A program made the translations under genes and the position numbers. Shown here piece by piece: positions 1-8,897 of a stretch of 64,000 nt of DNA; positions within the stretch are counted from its first letter, which is position 1, and the number at the start of each line of letters is the position of its first letter. The DNA lies in NCBI RefSeq assembly GCF_023336505.1, contig NZ_JAMAST010000011.1, positions 1-64,000 on the forward strand, in the 5' to 3' direction. The notes under the pieces are model-generated. The model searched no databases and was not told where the DNA came from. It saw only the letters and a program-made list of their open reading frames with translations. Source of the DNA: Sporolactobacillus mangiferae. Its GTDB lineage: Bacteria > Bacillota > Bacilli > Bacillales > Sporolactobacillaceae.

Positions 1-339
1 GGCGTCAATCGTATCGGTCTTGTCCTCGTCAAACAGCCCTTTATAACGATGAATCGTCGTTGGGTTGAGGGTTACGACATCGAGAGGCAACTCCTTCAAG
101 TCCGCATCTTCATGAAAAAACACCGCTGGATGAAAGCTGTAGATGGATGTGGATTCCATGCCGATCACCACCCGTTGATAGTGGACGGCTGAGTGGAACT
201 TTAACACCAGGTCCTTAATGGCACCGGCACCGATAAGATTATTCGCTAAAGATTTTTGGATCAGCTTATCTTGATTACTGTCCAAAAAGCAAACGTCTAG
301 TTTCTCTGAACTCACATCAATACCAACAAACAGTTTCAT
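1..339 (-). CDS. IS110-family transposase, 5' part (cut by window edge)
   Basis: The first 113 codons are present, starting at ATG 339-337 with an AGGAGGTCC-type ribosome site upstream on the minus strand. The N-terminus MKLFVGIDVSSEKLDVCFLD is the RuvC-like fold of IS110/IS1111 DEDD transposases, with the first Asp in GIDVS, a Glu in GMEST, and the DTIDA motif at the window edge. Known family members recombine circular element junctions without terminal inverted repeats, and their target choice can be guided by an element-encoded bridge RNA. The C-terminal Tnp20 serine domain would lie outside the window, so it cannot be said whether the gene is intact. Family assignment is firm. Confidence 0.88.
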   Translation of the reverse strand, partial: MKLFVGIDVSSEKLDVCFLDSNQDKLIQKSLANNLIGAGAIKDLVLKFHSAVHYQRVVIGMESTSIYSFHPAVFFHEDADLKELPLDVVTLNPTTIHRYKGLFDEDKTDTIDA

Positions 340-550
340 TGGGAAGGACCTCCTTTCTTGATCAATTTTGGAATAAGCTCGGATACTCTGTGATGTCCCC
401 TAATTACAACTGCATGAACACGACCTCGCGATCAGTAGACCATGGCTGCGCGTTCAAAGCTGCCTCATCCTGCTTCTGATGAGTTGAGCCGCAGCCGCTA
501 CATCTTGTGCGTCAGCATTTCTGGCAGTTGCCTGGGCGGCAGACTTTAAA
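340..550 (-). other. Non-coding left end of the IS110-type element
   Basis: About 200 bases upstream of the transposase start have no ORF. In IS110-group elements the long non-coding end preceding the transposase encodes the bridge RNA, so this is the expected place for one. G/C-rich self-complementary patches are visible (for example around 440-500), but I cannot fold the region or fix the element boundary. Confidence 0.4.
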
Positions 551-565
551 TGTAGTCGAACTACA
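551..565. repeat. Short perfect inverted repeat
   Basis: TGTAGT and ACTACA flank a CGA spacer, giving a 6-bp perfect palindrome. It sits between the IS110 left end and the 110-bp tandem duplication, so it could mark an element border or a small operator. Nothing else supports a function. Confidence 0.4.
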
Positions 566-784
566 GGAGAAATAAGCCTAGTCCAGTTGGATCCATTCCA
601 ATGAACAACTAGAGGATATCACGCAGTACCCGAGCTGAACAGGGATGACTATTAACTTCAAAACTTATTATACGAGGAGAAATAAGCCTAGTCCAGTTGG
701 ATCCATTCCAATGAACAACTAGAGGATATCACGCAGTACCCGAGCTGAACAGGGATGACTATTAACTTCAAAACTTATTATACG
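565..784. repeat. Exact 110-bp tandem duplication
   Basis: Bases 565-674 are repeated without a difference at 675-784, and the first bases of a third unit (AGGAGA, 785-790) follow. The unit begins at a Shine-Dalgarno-like AGGAGA, and the third occurrence of that motif is the ribosome site of the small ORF at 799. The identity of the copies implies a recent duplication. Confidence 0.92.
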
Positions 785-798
785 AGGAGATATAACCC

Positions 799-894
799 AT
801 GGCGAAGAAGCTCACTAAACAGGAACGGGACAAACTCATCCAAAAAATCTTAGAGCACCAAAAGAAATATGGACTGCCTTCGCGCAAGAAATAA
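799..894 (+). CDS. Small basic protein, 31 aa, unknown
   Basis: ATG 799 follows AGGAGA (785-790) at normal spacing and the frame runs to TAA 892-894. The peptide is Lys/Arg-rich (MAKKLTKQERDKL...) with a predicted helical middle and a basic tail ending in SRKK. I do not recognise a family. It lies directly after the 110-bp duplication and before a perfect hairpin, all in the accessory patch next to the IS110 end. It could be a real small gene or a remnant of a larger mobile-element gene. Confidence 0.4.
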   Translation: MAKKLTKQERDKLIQKILEHQKKYGLPSRKK

Positions 895-931
895 GTGTCG
901 CATGGTTCTATTTGGCTGTCCCTCTCATAAA

Positions 932-968
932 TTAAGTCTGCGACCATGAGAATGTGTCGCAGACTTAA
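932..968. promoter_or_regulatory. Perfect 13-bp inverted repeat before a ribosome site
   Basis: TTAAGTCTGCGAC (932-944) and its exact complement GTCGCAGACTTAA (956-968) enclose an 11-base loop. AAGGAGAGAAGG follows immediately, so a hairpin here would abut the ribosome site of the downstream pseudogene. There is no T-run, so it is not a simple terminator. An operator or a translational hairpin are both possible. Confidence 0.6.
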
Positions 969-988
969 AAGGAGAGAAGGATGCATCG

Positions 989-1422
989 ATGCAGGAAATC
1001 AAGGGAGAGCGCACGCGAAAAACACGATCGAACAAACGCCATTGGATACGACCCGTGTTGTCGGTCACGCAGAACGAATGCCTGGCGCGTGTCAGCTATA
1101 TCACGGACACACCCATGAAAGATTCGCTGAATATCTTTGCCGGAGTGCGCTGATTACGACGCCGGTCATTCAGTCCCTTACGCCGTATTTTAAGCGCAAT
1201 TATTGGGCGTCATCTGCTCATTTGTATGCCGGTCATTACAACCATCCGACATATTCGGTGGTGCGTTCGTCCGGCCGTGTACGGACGACAGTGCGGTTTT
1301 TGGAAAAGGATTACCGACGGATCGAAAAGCTGGCCTATGTACGCATTGTCCATCACGCCGTATGCAGCTGCTTCTCACAAGCGCCGAATTGATCGATGCC
1401 TATTATCTATCGGCACGTTAGA
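989..1422 (+). pseudogene. Frameshifted remnant of a small DNA-binding-like protein
   Basis: Reading begins at ATG 989 after AGGAGAGAAGG and gives MQEIKGERTRKTRSNKRHW..., then continues as SYITDTPMKDSLNIFAG until a stop at 1151-1153. The homology-like text continues in another frame (TPVIQSLTPYFKRNYW..., then RTTVRFLEKDYRRIEKLAY), shifts again to ALSITPYAAAS, and again to LLLTSAELID. Read together these pieces resemble a Bacilli family of short proteins with a basic N-terminus and two ribbon-helix-helix-like segments. That resemblance is from memory and uncertain. At least three frame changes mean no full-length product is made. Confidence 0.5.
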
Positions 1423-1538
1423 AAGTCGCTGGACGCGGGGCGCAGAGGTCGGCAGAAGTTTGGCGGTTGCTGTCTACTACGCATTACGAAAATTTATTTA
1501 TGTATATTTATTCACTGACTCCCCCCAAAAAACCTCAT

Positions 1539-2018
1539 TTACTTGTGATACGGTTCTCCGCGCATGATCTTGAACGCTCGGTAGATCTGCTCAATAAGGA
1601 TCAGGCGCATCAGCTGGTGTGGAAAGGTGAACTTGGAGAAGGAAAGCTGAAAGTCTGCCCTGCTGAGCACTTCATCGCTGAGTCCGTTTGAGCCGCCAAT
1701 GATGAAGGCGATTTCGCTGTGCCCATAGGTGGCGAGGTCCTGAATCCTGGTGGCGAATTCCTCGGATGAGATTTGTTTTCCCTGAATGGCAAGTGCAATA
1801 GCGTAGGCACTGTCGGGTAATTTCTTCAGCAGCCGTTCGCCTTCGCTTCGCTTCACCTGTTCGATTTCTGCAGCGGACAAGTTTTCCGGAGCCTTCTCGT
1901 CTGGTACTTCAGTGATCGTTATTTTTGTATAAGGACTGAGACGTTTCGTATACTCAGCGATCCCCTGTTTGAAATATTTTTCTTTCAGCTTGCCTACGAC
2001 TAAGATACTGATATTCAC
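1539..2018 (-). CDS. rlmH: 23S rRNA (pseudouridine1915-N3)-methyltransferase
   Basis: 159 aa, the usual length of RlmH. This SPOUT-fold enzyme methylates the pseudouridine at 23S position 1915 in the intersubunit bridge, using S-adenosylmethionine. The C-terminal half carries the knot signature ([10 protein letters not shown] near residues 103-112) and the highly conserved tail [20 protein letters not shown] ending in GEPYHK. In B. subtilis the gene also lies near walRKHIJ-htrC, which fits the position here. It is read alone on the minus strand and is followed by the accessory patch at the window's left end. Confidence 0.96.
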   Translation of the reverse strand: MNISILVVGKLKEKYFKQGIAEYTKRLSPYTKITITEVPDEKAPENLSAAEIEQVKRSEGERLLKKLPDSAYAIALAIQGKQISSEEFATRIQDLATYGHSEIAFIIGGSNGLSDEVLSRADFQLSFSKFTFPHQLMRLILIEQIYRAFKIMRGEPYHK

Positions 2019-2042
2019 AATTTATCCCAACCTTAGTTAGAG

Positions 2043-2402
2043 TTATACACAGAAGTTATACACATATCCACAGATCGATTCAATATTCTGTATGGAATCA
2101 TGCGTTTGCTACTAGATATACGCGTCGAAAAAAAGCGTATTTCATTGTTTGTGGGTAACTTTTTTTCTCGAAAAATAACCTTTTTTGTCAAAATGAATAC
2201 ACAAACCACAGTATAATCATTAAAAGTGGTGCTGAGACCGAAAAAACCTGATGTTTTGCATGGCATAAACACTTGTTAACTGAGAGCTGCACTCATTTTA
2301 CCATATATGAAAAACATGAGTTTCCCCCATGTTAAGAACATTTTCTTCACAAAAGTGGATAACCTGTGGATATTTGTTTATTTCTCGCACAATTTATCCA
2401 CA
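2043..2402. promoter_or_regulatory. DnaA-box cluster upstream of rlmH
   Basis: Three exact DnaA boxes are present: TTATACACA at 2043-2051 and 2056-2064, and TTATCCACA at 2394-2402. Several one-mismatch boxes lie around them: ATATCCACA ending 2072, TGTGGGTAA near 2151, AGTGGATAA near 2355 and TGTGGATAT near 2365. The cluster is about 35 kb from oriC in the spacer next to rlmH, where B. subtilis also has a DnaA-box cluster (yydA) that helps restrain initiation. Confidence 0.75.
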
Positions 2403-2463
2403 ATCCTGCGCCTTTTGTTCACATCGCACTTGATCGTGTGTGTGTTTCCGGTGCCATTTCGAA

Positions 2464-2555
2464 TTAGAAAACCTGGTTTTGCCAACCTCTGGCGAAGGCA
2501 CAGCCGCCGTCGCACTTACTATAAACCCGCTGGACTTTAAACTTTCTTACAGCAC
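2464..2555 (-). repeat. Terminator-junction repeat, copy 1 (short form)
   Basis: On the minus strand, the sequence directly after the htrA terminator reads GTAAGAAAGTTTAAA, followed by the A module (GTGCGACGGCGGC ... TTCGCCAGAGG ... GGTTTTCTAAT). The same module occurs near 10.0, 25.4, 37.1 and 62.7 kb. It contains GGCGAAG/CTTCGCC-type inverted complementarity and no ORF. Confidence 0.8.
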
Positions 2556-2562
2556 AAATAAA

Positions 2563-2603
2563 ACGGGCTCAGGATCTCTCTTAAGAAGAGTCCCTGAACC
2601 CGT
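2563..2603 (-). terminator. Intrinsic terminator of htrA
   Basis: ACGGGTTCAGGG pairs with CCTGAGCCCGT (one mismatch) and is followed on the minus strand by TTTTATTT. It lies 16 bases after the protease stop codon. Confidence 0.85.
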
Positions 2604-2618
2604 CAGATACATCATTTT

Positions 2619-3860
2619 TTATGAAAAGGTCTTGCTGCCAAGCGTGAGTTTCGTAGTATGCTCCTTACCCATCCGGTAATATTTGATCGTCACATTCTGC
2701 CCGGCATGAAGCTTGGTATACATATATGTCGAGAAATCAATATAACTCTTAATTTTATAACCGTTAATCTCTGTGATCACATCGCCTGCCTCAAGACCGC
2801 TGCCGGCCGCGGGACTTGAACGCTGAACGTCCGTGACGACCAGACCAGTTTTGATTTTCGATGGAATCTCGAGCTGGCTGGCTTCTTCACTCGGTACCAT
2901 GGACAGATCGACGATACTGATGCCAAGCATCGGACGCTCGATCTTTCGGTTGGTCTCCAGTTCATTAATGATTGGCTTAGCCACATTGATTGGAATCGCA
3001 AAACCGATCCCTTCAACACTTTCATCTGTGCTGCTTCCGGTGGACGCAATCTTCGATGAATTGATGCCAATGACTTGTCCGCCAATATTCACCAGTGCGC
3101 CGCCACTGTTACCCGGGTTGATCGCTGCATCTGTTTGAAGGACCTGTGCCTCAATTGACGCGTTGTTGCTGTCCACCTGAATGGTGCGATTCGTCGAGCT
3201 GATAATGCCTTCGGTCACAGAGCCTGAGAATCCGAGCGGATTGCCGATCGCGATTGCCGGTTCGCCGCGCTTTAATTTCGATGAATTACCGAACTCCGCA
3301 ACGGTCTTGACGTTTTTCGCCGGAATGCGCAATACAGCCAGGTCATAAAGCGAATCTTTACCAAGCACCGTTGCGCTGGTTTTTAATTCATCACTCAAAC
3401 GGACTTCCACTTTCTCCGCGCCGGATACAACGTGATTATTCGTCACGACGTATGCATACTGATTATCCTTTTTATAGATAATGCCTGATCCGATTCCCGA
3501 CTCGGTATACTTATTATCGAAAAAGTTGGCCTTTTGCAGATTGATAACGGCAACGACAGCAGGTGATACTTTGTCCACAGCATCAGTAACTGAAGAGGTC
3601 ACATCGACATTGACCTGACGGTTAAATGTCGCACTGCCGGTCGTATTGCTGTTCTGGCTACCTGTCACCTGGTAAGGAAAGACACCCAGATCTGAGAGTA
3701 TCGGCGCGAAAATAAGCAGGCAAACCATGCCGACAATGGCGCCAATAAATCCAGATAAAAACCAGCCGCCGCGCAAACGCGATTCCCGTTGCTGACGGGA
3801 CGGGTTATCGGATTCCGGCTTGCTCTCTGTGTGGTTGTCTTCATCATCATAATACCCCAT
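2619..3860 (-). CDS. htrC: HtrA/DegP-type membrane-anchored serine protease
   Basis: 413 aa. An acidic cytoplasmic N-terminus (1-32) is followed by one membrane segment (about 33-55), a chymotrypsin-like protease domain (about 90-275) and a C-terminal PDZ domain (about 305-405). The catalytic triad is visible as His143 in TNNHVV, Asp173 in YDLAVL and Ser252 in NPGNSGGAL. Such proteases degrade or refold damaged proteins outside the membrane, and B. subtilis HtrC (YycK) sits at this position after walJ. A gap of about 260 bases separates it from walJ, and it has its own terminator, so it may be transcribed separately. The exact paralogue name rests on position. Confidence 0.92.
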   Translation of the reverse strand: MGYYDDEDNHTESKPESDNPSRQQRESRLRGGWFLSGFIGAIVGMVCLLIFAPILSDLGVFPYQVTGSQNSNTTGSATFNRQVNVDVTSSVTDAVDKVSPAVVAVINLQKANFFDNKYTESGIGSGIIYKKDNQYAYVVTNNHVVSGAEKVEVRLSDELKTSATVLGKDSLYDLAVLRIPAKNVKTVAEFGNSSKLKRGEPAIAIGNPLGFSGSVTEGIISSTNRTIQVDSNNASIEAQVLQTDAAINPGNSGGALVNIGGQVIGINSSKIASTGSSTDESVEGIGFAIPINVAKPIINELETNRKIERPMLGISIVDLSMVPSEEASQLEIPSKIKTGLVVTDVQRSSPAAGSGLEAGDVITEINGYKIKSYIDFSTYMYTKLHAGQNVTIKYYRMGKEHTTKLTLGSKTFS

Positions 3861-4119
3861 CTACCATTCCTCCTCTTCATGATCTATCGTATTTAAAGGA
3901 ACACCCGCTCTGACAATACCCTGTGTTCCCAGGCAGAAGTGAAAATCACTGCATTCCGTGGAAAGCAGTCAGTACGATACCTTATCGTTAATATTTTCCT
4001 TTTGTCAATAATTTATCACGTGCGCGCCGATATGCGAACAATATGTGACTATTTCTATATGCATCGCAAGTTTGCCGTTGTTCTATGTAAAGAATAGCCA
4101 CATTCTGATTGAAATAAAC

Positions 4120-4914
4120 TTAAATAGCTGTTAAAGTGGTGGCCTGCTCGGGATCCGTATCAAAAAGACGGATATCCTGTCCCAAATTCAGTCCGACGCG
4201 CTCAAGGTGCTGGCCGACACTCATACGTGCAAGTTCTTTCATGTTGTTGTCGCGGCTCAGATGTGCGAGATAGATTTTCTTTGTGTGATTGCCCAGCACC
4301 TCCGTTAAAGCAAGACCCGACTCATCATTTGAAATATGCCCGGTATCTCCCAGTATGCGTCGTTTAACACTCCACGGATACCGTCCCATCATCAGCATCT
4401 CCGTATCATGATTTGCTTCCATAATATATGCGTCCGAGTTCTGAATCAGTCCTTTAATGTGTTCCGAGACATAGCCGAGATCGGTGAGAAGCGCAAGCTG
4501 TTTCCCGTGATCATGAATGATGTAAAACATCGGATCCACCGCGTCATGTGAAACGGAAAATGACTCGATGGACAAACTGCCGAAATCCTGTATGGTATTG
4601 GGTGCGAATTCAAATTTCTGCTCGCTCGGAATCTCGCCAATGCCGTCAGCCATAGCCTGCCATGTTTTTGCATTGGCATAAACCGGCGTATGGAAACGAC
4701 GGGCAAAGACGCCGAGCCCTTTTATATGATCACTATGTTCGTGCGTAATCAGGATACCGTCAATTTGTTCCGGCTTGCGATCGATTTGATCAAGCAATTC
4801 GATCATCTTTTTCCCGCTCAGGCCGCAATCGATCAAAAGATGATGCTGCTCCGTCTCTATATAAAGTGAATTCCCTGTACTGCCACTTGCCAGTACGCTA
4901 AAACGAAAGATCAC
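4120..4914 (-). CDS. walJ: Metallo-beta-lactamase-fold exonuclease WalJ (YycJ)
   Basis: 264 aa. The start is GTG 4914 with GGGAGGGG six bases upstream, and no better start is in frame. The N-terminus FSVLASGSTGNS and the metal motif HEHSDH (His58, His60, Asp62, His63) are typical of YycJ, which has dsDNA exonuclease activity linked to repair and cell-wall homeostasis. Further metal ligands fit SVSHDA and the C-terminal LAHLSRDNN. It is the last gene of the walR-walK-walH-walI-walJ run, 35 bases after walI. Confidence 0.95.
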   Translation of the reverse strand: MIFRFSVLASGSTGNSLYIETEQHHLLIDCGLSGKKMIELLDQIDRKPEQIDGILITHEHSDHIKGLGVFARRFHTPVYANAKTWQAMADGIGEIPSEQKFEFAPNTIQDFGSLSIESFSVSHDAVDPMFYIIHDHGKQLALLTDLGYVSEHIKGLIQNSDAYIMEANHDTEMLMMGRYPWSVKRRILGDTGHISNDESGLALTEVLGNHTKKIYLAHLSRDNNMKELARMSVGQHLERVGLNLGQDIRLFDTDPEQATTLTAI

Positions 4915-4949
4915 AATCTACCCCTCCCAAGGTGGTACACACATGATTG

Positions 4950-5768
4950 TTAATTCAATGACTGGACATTGCCGGTAACCGCATTGACAAAATAACTGGT
5001 TGTCCCGCTGCCGTCTACATGGACGTCAAGATGCCAGGCAGGAACGAAGATGAGGGGTTCCGCGCTCTCATCCCCCACCGTGTTCAAATAGCACAGCTCT
5101 ATTCCCTTGATATGCAGTGTACTGTAGCCGACAAGATCCGTCCGATCTGCCAGATTATTGATTGCCTGCCTTGCATCAATCAAGGCAAAGTGATTCTTTT
5201 TATTTTCTGTCAGTTTAAAATAACTTTGGCGATAACCAATAAGATCTTTTTTCTGAACGGTGAAATCAAGCATTTGTATCCGATTGCGGGCACTGACATA
5301 AACTGGGCGGCCTTGATAAGCCTGAGCGAAGCGAATAATCTTTTTATCCTCACCAGATTGCCAGAGTTTGTAATCCTGACCTTGATAAATCATATTGAGA
5401 AGTTTCTTCTGCACATCTTCATTTTTAATAGCAGCGATAGACATCGGTTTGGCAAACGTGCTGGTTAACTGGCGTCCGTTCTCACTCAGGCTGATTTTTT
5501 GTTTTACAGTGCCGCTTTTCTGATTCAATTGTTTCGTAATGGCCTCTTTCTGCCTTGTAAAATCAACACGCGTTCCGCGAAGAAAAGTGAGCTGCCGTGG
5601 CAGTGCCGGAACGACGGTCTCTATTTTATAATTGTGTATTTTGGAACTGCCATCAGGTATGTCCTCAATGTTTTCATTCTGCTGCCTCATGTACATTTCA
5701 AAAATAAGGAACACATCGAGCAGCAGGAAACAAATGATGAAAATGGATTTGGTTCGGCCCCAGTTCAT
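4950..5768 (-). CDS. walI: WalK regulator YycI
   Basis: 272 aa membrane-anchored protein with a short cytoplasmic end and a membrane segment (about residues 8-25, IFIICFLLLDVFLIFEMYM), then an extracellular YycH/YycI-type domain. In B. subtilis and relatives, WalI and WalH contact the WalK kinase through their membrane helices and tune its activity (inhibitory in Bacillus, activating in Staphylococcus). The start codon overlaps the walH stop as ATGA, so translation is probably coupled. Sequence conservation in this family is low, so the call leans on position and topology as well. Confidence 0.92.
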   Translation of the reverse strand: MNWGRTKSIFIICFLLLDVFLIFEMYMRQQNENIEDIPDGSSKIHNYKIETVVPALPRQLTFLRGTRVDFTRQKEAITKQLNQKSGTVKQKISLSENGRQLTSTFAKPMSIAAIKNEDVQKKLLNMIYQGQDYKLWQSGEDKKIIRFAQAYQGRPVYVSARNRIQMLDFTVQKKDLIGYRQSYFKLTENKKNHFALIDARQAINNLADRTDLVGYSTLHIKGIELCYLNTVGDESAEPLIFVPAWHLDVHVDGSGTTSYFVNAVTGNVQSLN

Positions 5769-7081
5769 GACTGATCCTCCTTGCCCTGACCAATATCACT
5801 ATTGATCATGAGTGTGTTCGTCGCAGAATACCAGCGTCCATCTATCTTATAAAACCAATCCGGTGTTGCTACGACAGATTGATCGGACACGGAGGTCGGG
5901 TTCTTTAATTCATAGCCGATAGCCATATCCTCAACAGACTTCACCTTTACCCGAGTGCGGCTGAGACGGTCAAGTATCGTCTTGCCTGGTTCAAGCGTAA
6001 CACTTCCCTGACTGTCTACCAGGTTCAAGTCAAGCAGCGTTCCTTTATAATTGCTCAGTTCGCCGCTTCGCCACGTTAACTCAACCATACTCAGATACCA
6101 GTTAGGATAGGCTTCAGTATTAAAGACCATATAATTGCCCAGTGTCATGCGAAAGGTTACGGAACCGTCACCGCGACTGTTCTTTAATGAAATGCCTTGG
6201 TAAATATAATCATCTGTCCATAATTTAACGCTGTTCATCCATTCAAGACTGGTAAGGATCGGATCCGCACGCTGCTCTGTTGTGTTTGCAATACCCGGAT
6301 TCACGAATTGAATGACATTATTCGTACGCTCCATTTGCCGCTCACTGTCGGTGTACTCTGTTTTCCCTCTTGCCGCAAAAACGTTGTCCGGATCAGTAAA
6401 CAGGATCGGAATGAATTCTTCCAGAGAAATTTCTTTAAAGTAGCTGACCTCCGTGTTTACCGTTGTCTTATCATGCGGCAGGTAGACAACCTTTCCTTTT
6501 AAAGGCTGACGATCATAGGGTTGAAGTTTAGTATCCGCATATAATGCTTTAAGGTTGTTAATGTTTAAGTGATCAACTGTTGTATAAATTTTGTTTTTTT
6601 CATCCGCTGATAGAAAAACAGCGGTCACATTGCGTCCGTTCGAGGAGGTAAATACATCAATACGATCAACAAGCGTATGACTGGCACGCATTGACTTGGC
6701 ATTGTCAAACTGAAAGACCTTGCTGAGCGTCTCAAAAGTAAGCGGTGCCGGAAAAATCAGCTTATAATGGGTGCTGCCTTTTCCTTTTTCAACATTACTG
6801 CCCGTCTGTTCACGAAAGACCGATTGCCTGAGCAACGTGTACACTTTCTGAAGCCGCGCATTGCCTGTCTGTCCAAATTCTCCGTTCACGTTATGCTCCA
6901 GCATCAGATTAGGCCGGATAATTTCAGGTATTTTACGCGTTTCCGCAATCGCTACCTGTTTCGTTGAATTCGGATCATAATTCTCAAAGTCTGATTTGTA
7001 GAACAGGATATTTGCTGTCATGGCAACACTGGCCAGCACAAGCACGCCAAGCAATACGGATTTAACCCATTCACGATGCAT
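5765..7081 (-). CDS. walH: WalK regulator YycH
   Basis: 438 aa from ATG 7081-7079 (MHREWVKSVLLGVLVLASV...), chosen because AGAAGGGAT lies just upstream. A longer frame to 7114 would enter walK. There is one N-terminal membrane segment (about 6-25) followed by a large extracellular part of repeated alpha/beta domains. Together with WalI it modulates the essential WalK sensor. The start lies one base after the walK stop and the 3' end overlaps walI, so the five wal genes form a tight operon. Confidence 0.94.
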   Translation of the reverse strand: MHREWVKSVLLGVLVLASVAMTANILFYKSDFENYDPNSTKQVAIAETRKIPEIIRPNLMLEHNVNGEFGQTGNARLQKVYTLLRQSVFREQTGSNVEKGKGSTHYKLIFPAPLTFETLSKVFQFDNAKSMRASHTLVDRIDVFTSSNGRNVTAVFLSADEKNKIYTTVDHLNINNLKALYADTKLQPYDRQPLKGKVVYLPHDKTTVNTEVSYFKEISLEEFIPILFTDPDNVFAARGKTEYTDSERQMERTNNVIQFVNPGIANTTEQRADPILTSLEWMNSVKLWTDDYIYQGISLKNSRGDGSVTFRMTLGNYMVFNTEAYPNWYLSMVELTWRSGELSNYKGTLLDLNLVDSQGSVTLEPGKTILDRLSRTRVKVKSVEDMAIGYELKNPTSVSDQSVVATPDWFYKIDGRWYSATNTLMINSDIGQGKEDQS

Positions 7082-7082
7082 A

Positions 7083-8897
7083 TTAAAGATCCCTTCTATC
7101 CAGCGGAAGCACAAAATAAATTGTCGTTCCTCGGTTCCAGTCGCTTTCCGCCCAGATTTCGCCGCCCTGTGCCTCGATCATTTCCTTTGCAATGGCAAGC
7201 CCCAGTCCGGTACCGCCCAATTTTCGCGAGCGCGCACGATCCACTCGGTAAAAACGGTTGAAGATCTTGGGCAGATTTTCTTTTGGAATACCAACACCCT
7301 GATCCTTGATCATCGTTCGAATGTTCCGCCCTCGGCGTGTAATCCGAATCGTAATGATGCCGCCTTCTGGTGAATATTTCATCGCATTGGAAATAATATT
7401 ATCAATCACCTGCGTGAGCTTGTCCCGATCAATCTGAACATAGAAAGAACCCTTTGGAAACTGGCGGACAAAGTCAATATTCTGTTTCTTGGACATTTCA
7501 AAACGGTCAATAATACTGCCGCAGAAAAGAACATAATCGGTCCGCTCCAGCCTCAGTTTCTGATCCTTGGACCCCAGGCGGGATAATTGCAGCAAGTCAT
7601 TGACCAGGCGAATCATACGCTCCGTTTCATGCTGCGTAACGCCAAGAAATTTCTTTGCCAGCGCAGCATCTTCTACAGCACCGTCCTGCAGTGCTTCCAG
7701 ATAACTTTTCATCGTTGTCAGCGGCGTGCGCAGCTCATGCGAAACATTGGCAACAAATTCACGACGCTCCATATCTACCTGCTCCTGTTCGGTTACATCG
7801 TGAATCACTGCGATGAGGCCGTTAGCAAGACCATTATCTTTTTTTACAACGGAAAAATTGGCACGGAGCAGGATCGTTTCATCATCCGTACTGAAATCAA
7901 GGACGATCGAATCATTTAATTCATAAAGATCCATGATCTTGTGCTCACCGCGAATTCTCAGTAAATCAAGAATTGAATTCCCGGTCACATCCTGCCGATA
8001 AACATTCAGCAGCTGCTCTGCCCGATTGTTCATCAGAATGACATTACCCTTGCGGTCAGTGGCAATCACACCGTCCGTCATATAAGTCAGGACCGACTTC
8101 AGTTTCCGCCGTTCCGATTCGGTCGTTGCATTGGCTTCACGGAGTTTCATCGTCATATTGTTAAAAGAAGCGGCGAGCTGGCCGATTTCGTCGGATTCGG
8201 TCCCTTTTACATTTCTTGAAAAATTCCCCTGTGATACAGCAAGTACCTGGCGCTGCATCTGAACAAGCGGGCGGGTGATGTTGCGTGCCAGGAAAAAGCC
8301 AAGAACCGCTGTTACAACTAAAGCAAATACAGTCGCCGTCGCAAGAATCTGATTAATGCGCTGAAGCTGCTCGTAGACGCTCTCAAAGCTTTTTTCCACA
8401 TAGAGCACGCCAAAATGCCGATTATCCACTTTGACGGGTGTTGTCACAATATCGACCCGTTCACCGTTGTTGTGATCCGTTCGCCGGTATTTATTCGTGA
8501 CATTCGAAGACAGGTTCTGAATGATCAAACGATTAGTCGTTTTCTTCCCGATCACATTGCTGTGTTTTTCATCTGCCGCAACAATGACACCATTTTCATC
8601 AATGACTTCAATCTCACGAATGTTGTTGTCAAGCTCAAGCAGCTGATTCTGAATCTGATCGGTGATATGGTTTGGATCCTCGGCATTGGATTCCTGAGTC
8701 TCTCTGATGGTTTCGCCTACATTCCAGGCGATCAGCTGACTCTGGTTTTCCAGCGACTTTTCAAAACTGTCCAGCGTAATCGTCTTGACGCGGTCTGTAA
8801 AATAGACACCGATCAGCTGCATCGCGAGCAGGATCAGTAACGCATAGATCAAAACAACCTTAAACTGTATCGATTTAAAAAAACCGACCTTATTCAT
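7083..8897 (-). CDS. walK: Essential cell-wall sensor histidine kinase WalK
   Basis: 604 aa from ATG 8897 (a GTG one codon upstream is possible; AGGAG sits upstream of both). Order: membrane helix 1 (about 12-32), extracellular Cache/PAS-like domain, helix 2 (about 185-205), HAMP (about 206-258), cytoplasmic PAS (about 265-370), HisKA with phospho-acceptor His387 in [10 protein letters not shown], and HATPase with N box ([13 protein letters not shown]), DQGVGIP and GTGLGLAI. WalK phosphorylates WalR to control autolysins and peptidoglycan turnover. It overlaps the end of walR by a few bases. All catalytic motifs are intact. Confidence 0.97.
   Translation of the reverse strand: MNKVGFFKSIQFKVVLIYALLILLAMQLIGVYFTDRVKTITLDSFEKSLENQSQLIAWNVGETIRETQESNAEDPNHITDQIQNQLLELDNNIREIEVIDENGVIVAADEKHSNVIGKKTTNRLIIQNLSSNVTNKYRRTDHNNGERVDIVTTPVKVDNRHFGVLYVEKSFESVYEQLQRINQILATATVFALVVTAVLGFFLARNITRPLVQMQRQVLAVSQGNFSRNVKGTESDEIGQLAASFNNMTMKLREANATTESERRKLKSVLTYMTDGVIATDRKGNVILMNNRAEQLLNVYRQDVTGNSILDLLRIRGEHKIMDLYELNDSIVLDFSTDDETILLRANFSVVKKDNGLANGLIAVIHDVTEQEQVDMERREFVANVSHELRTPLTTMKSYLEALQDGAVEDAALAKKFLGVTQHETERMIRLVNDLLQLSRLGSKDQKLRLERTDYVLFCGSIIDRFEMSKKQNIDFVRQFPKGSFYVQIDRDKLTQVIDNIISNAMKYSPEGGIITIRITRRGRNIRTMIKDQGVGIPKENLPKIFNRFYRVDRARSRKLGGTGLGLAIAKEMIEAQGGEIWAESDWNRGTTIYFVLPLDRRDL

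Noticed and set aside
946-1392. 148-codon open frame as an intact gene
   Set aside because: Its start precedes the ribosome site and its best-looking residues make sense only when joined to pieces in other frames. Treated as a pseudogene.
3861-4119. Possible small gene between htrA and walJ
   Set aside because: No ORF with a ribosome site on either strand; probably promoter and leader of htrA.
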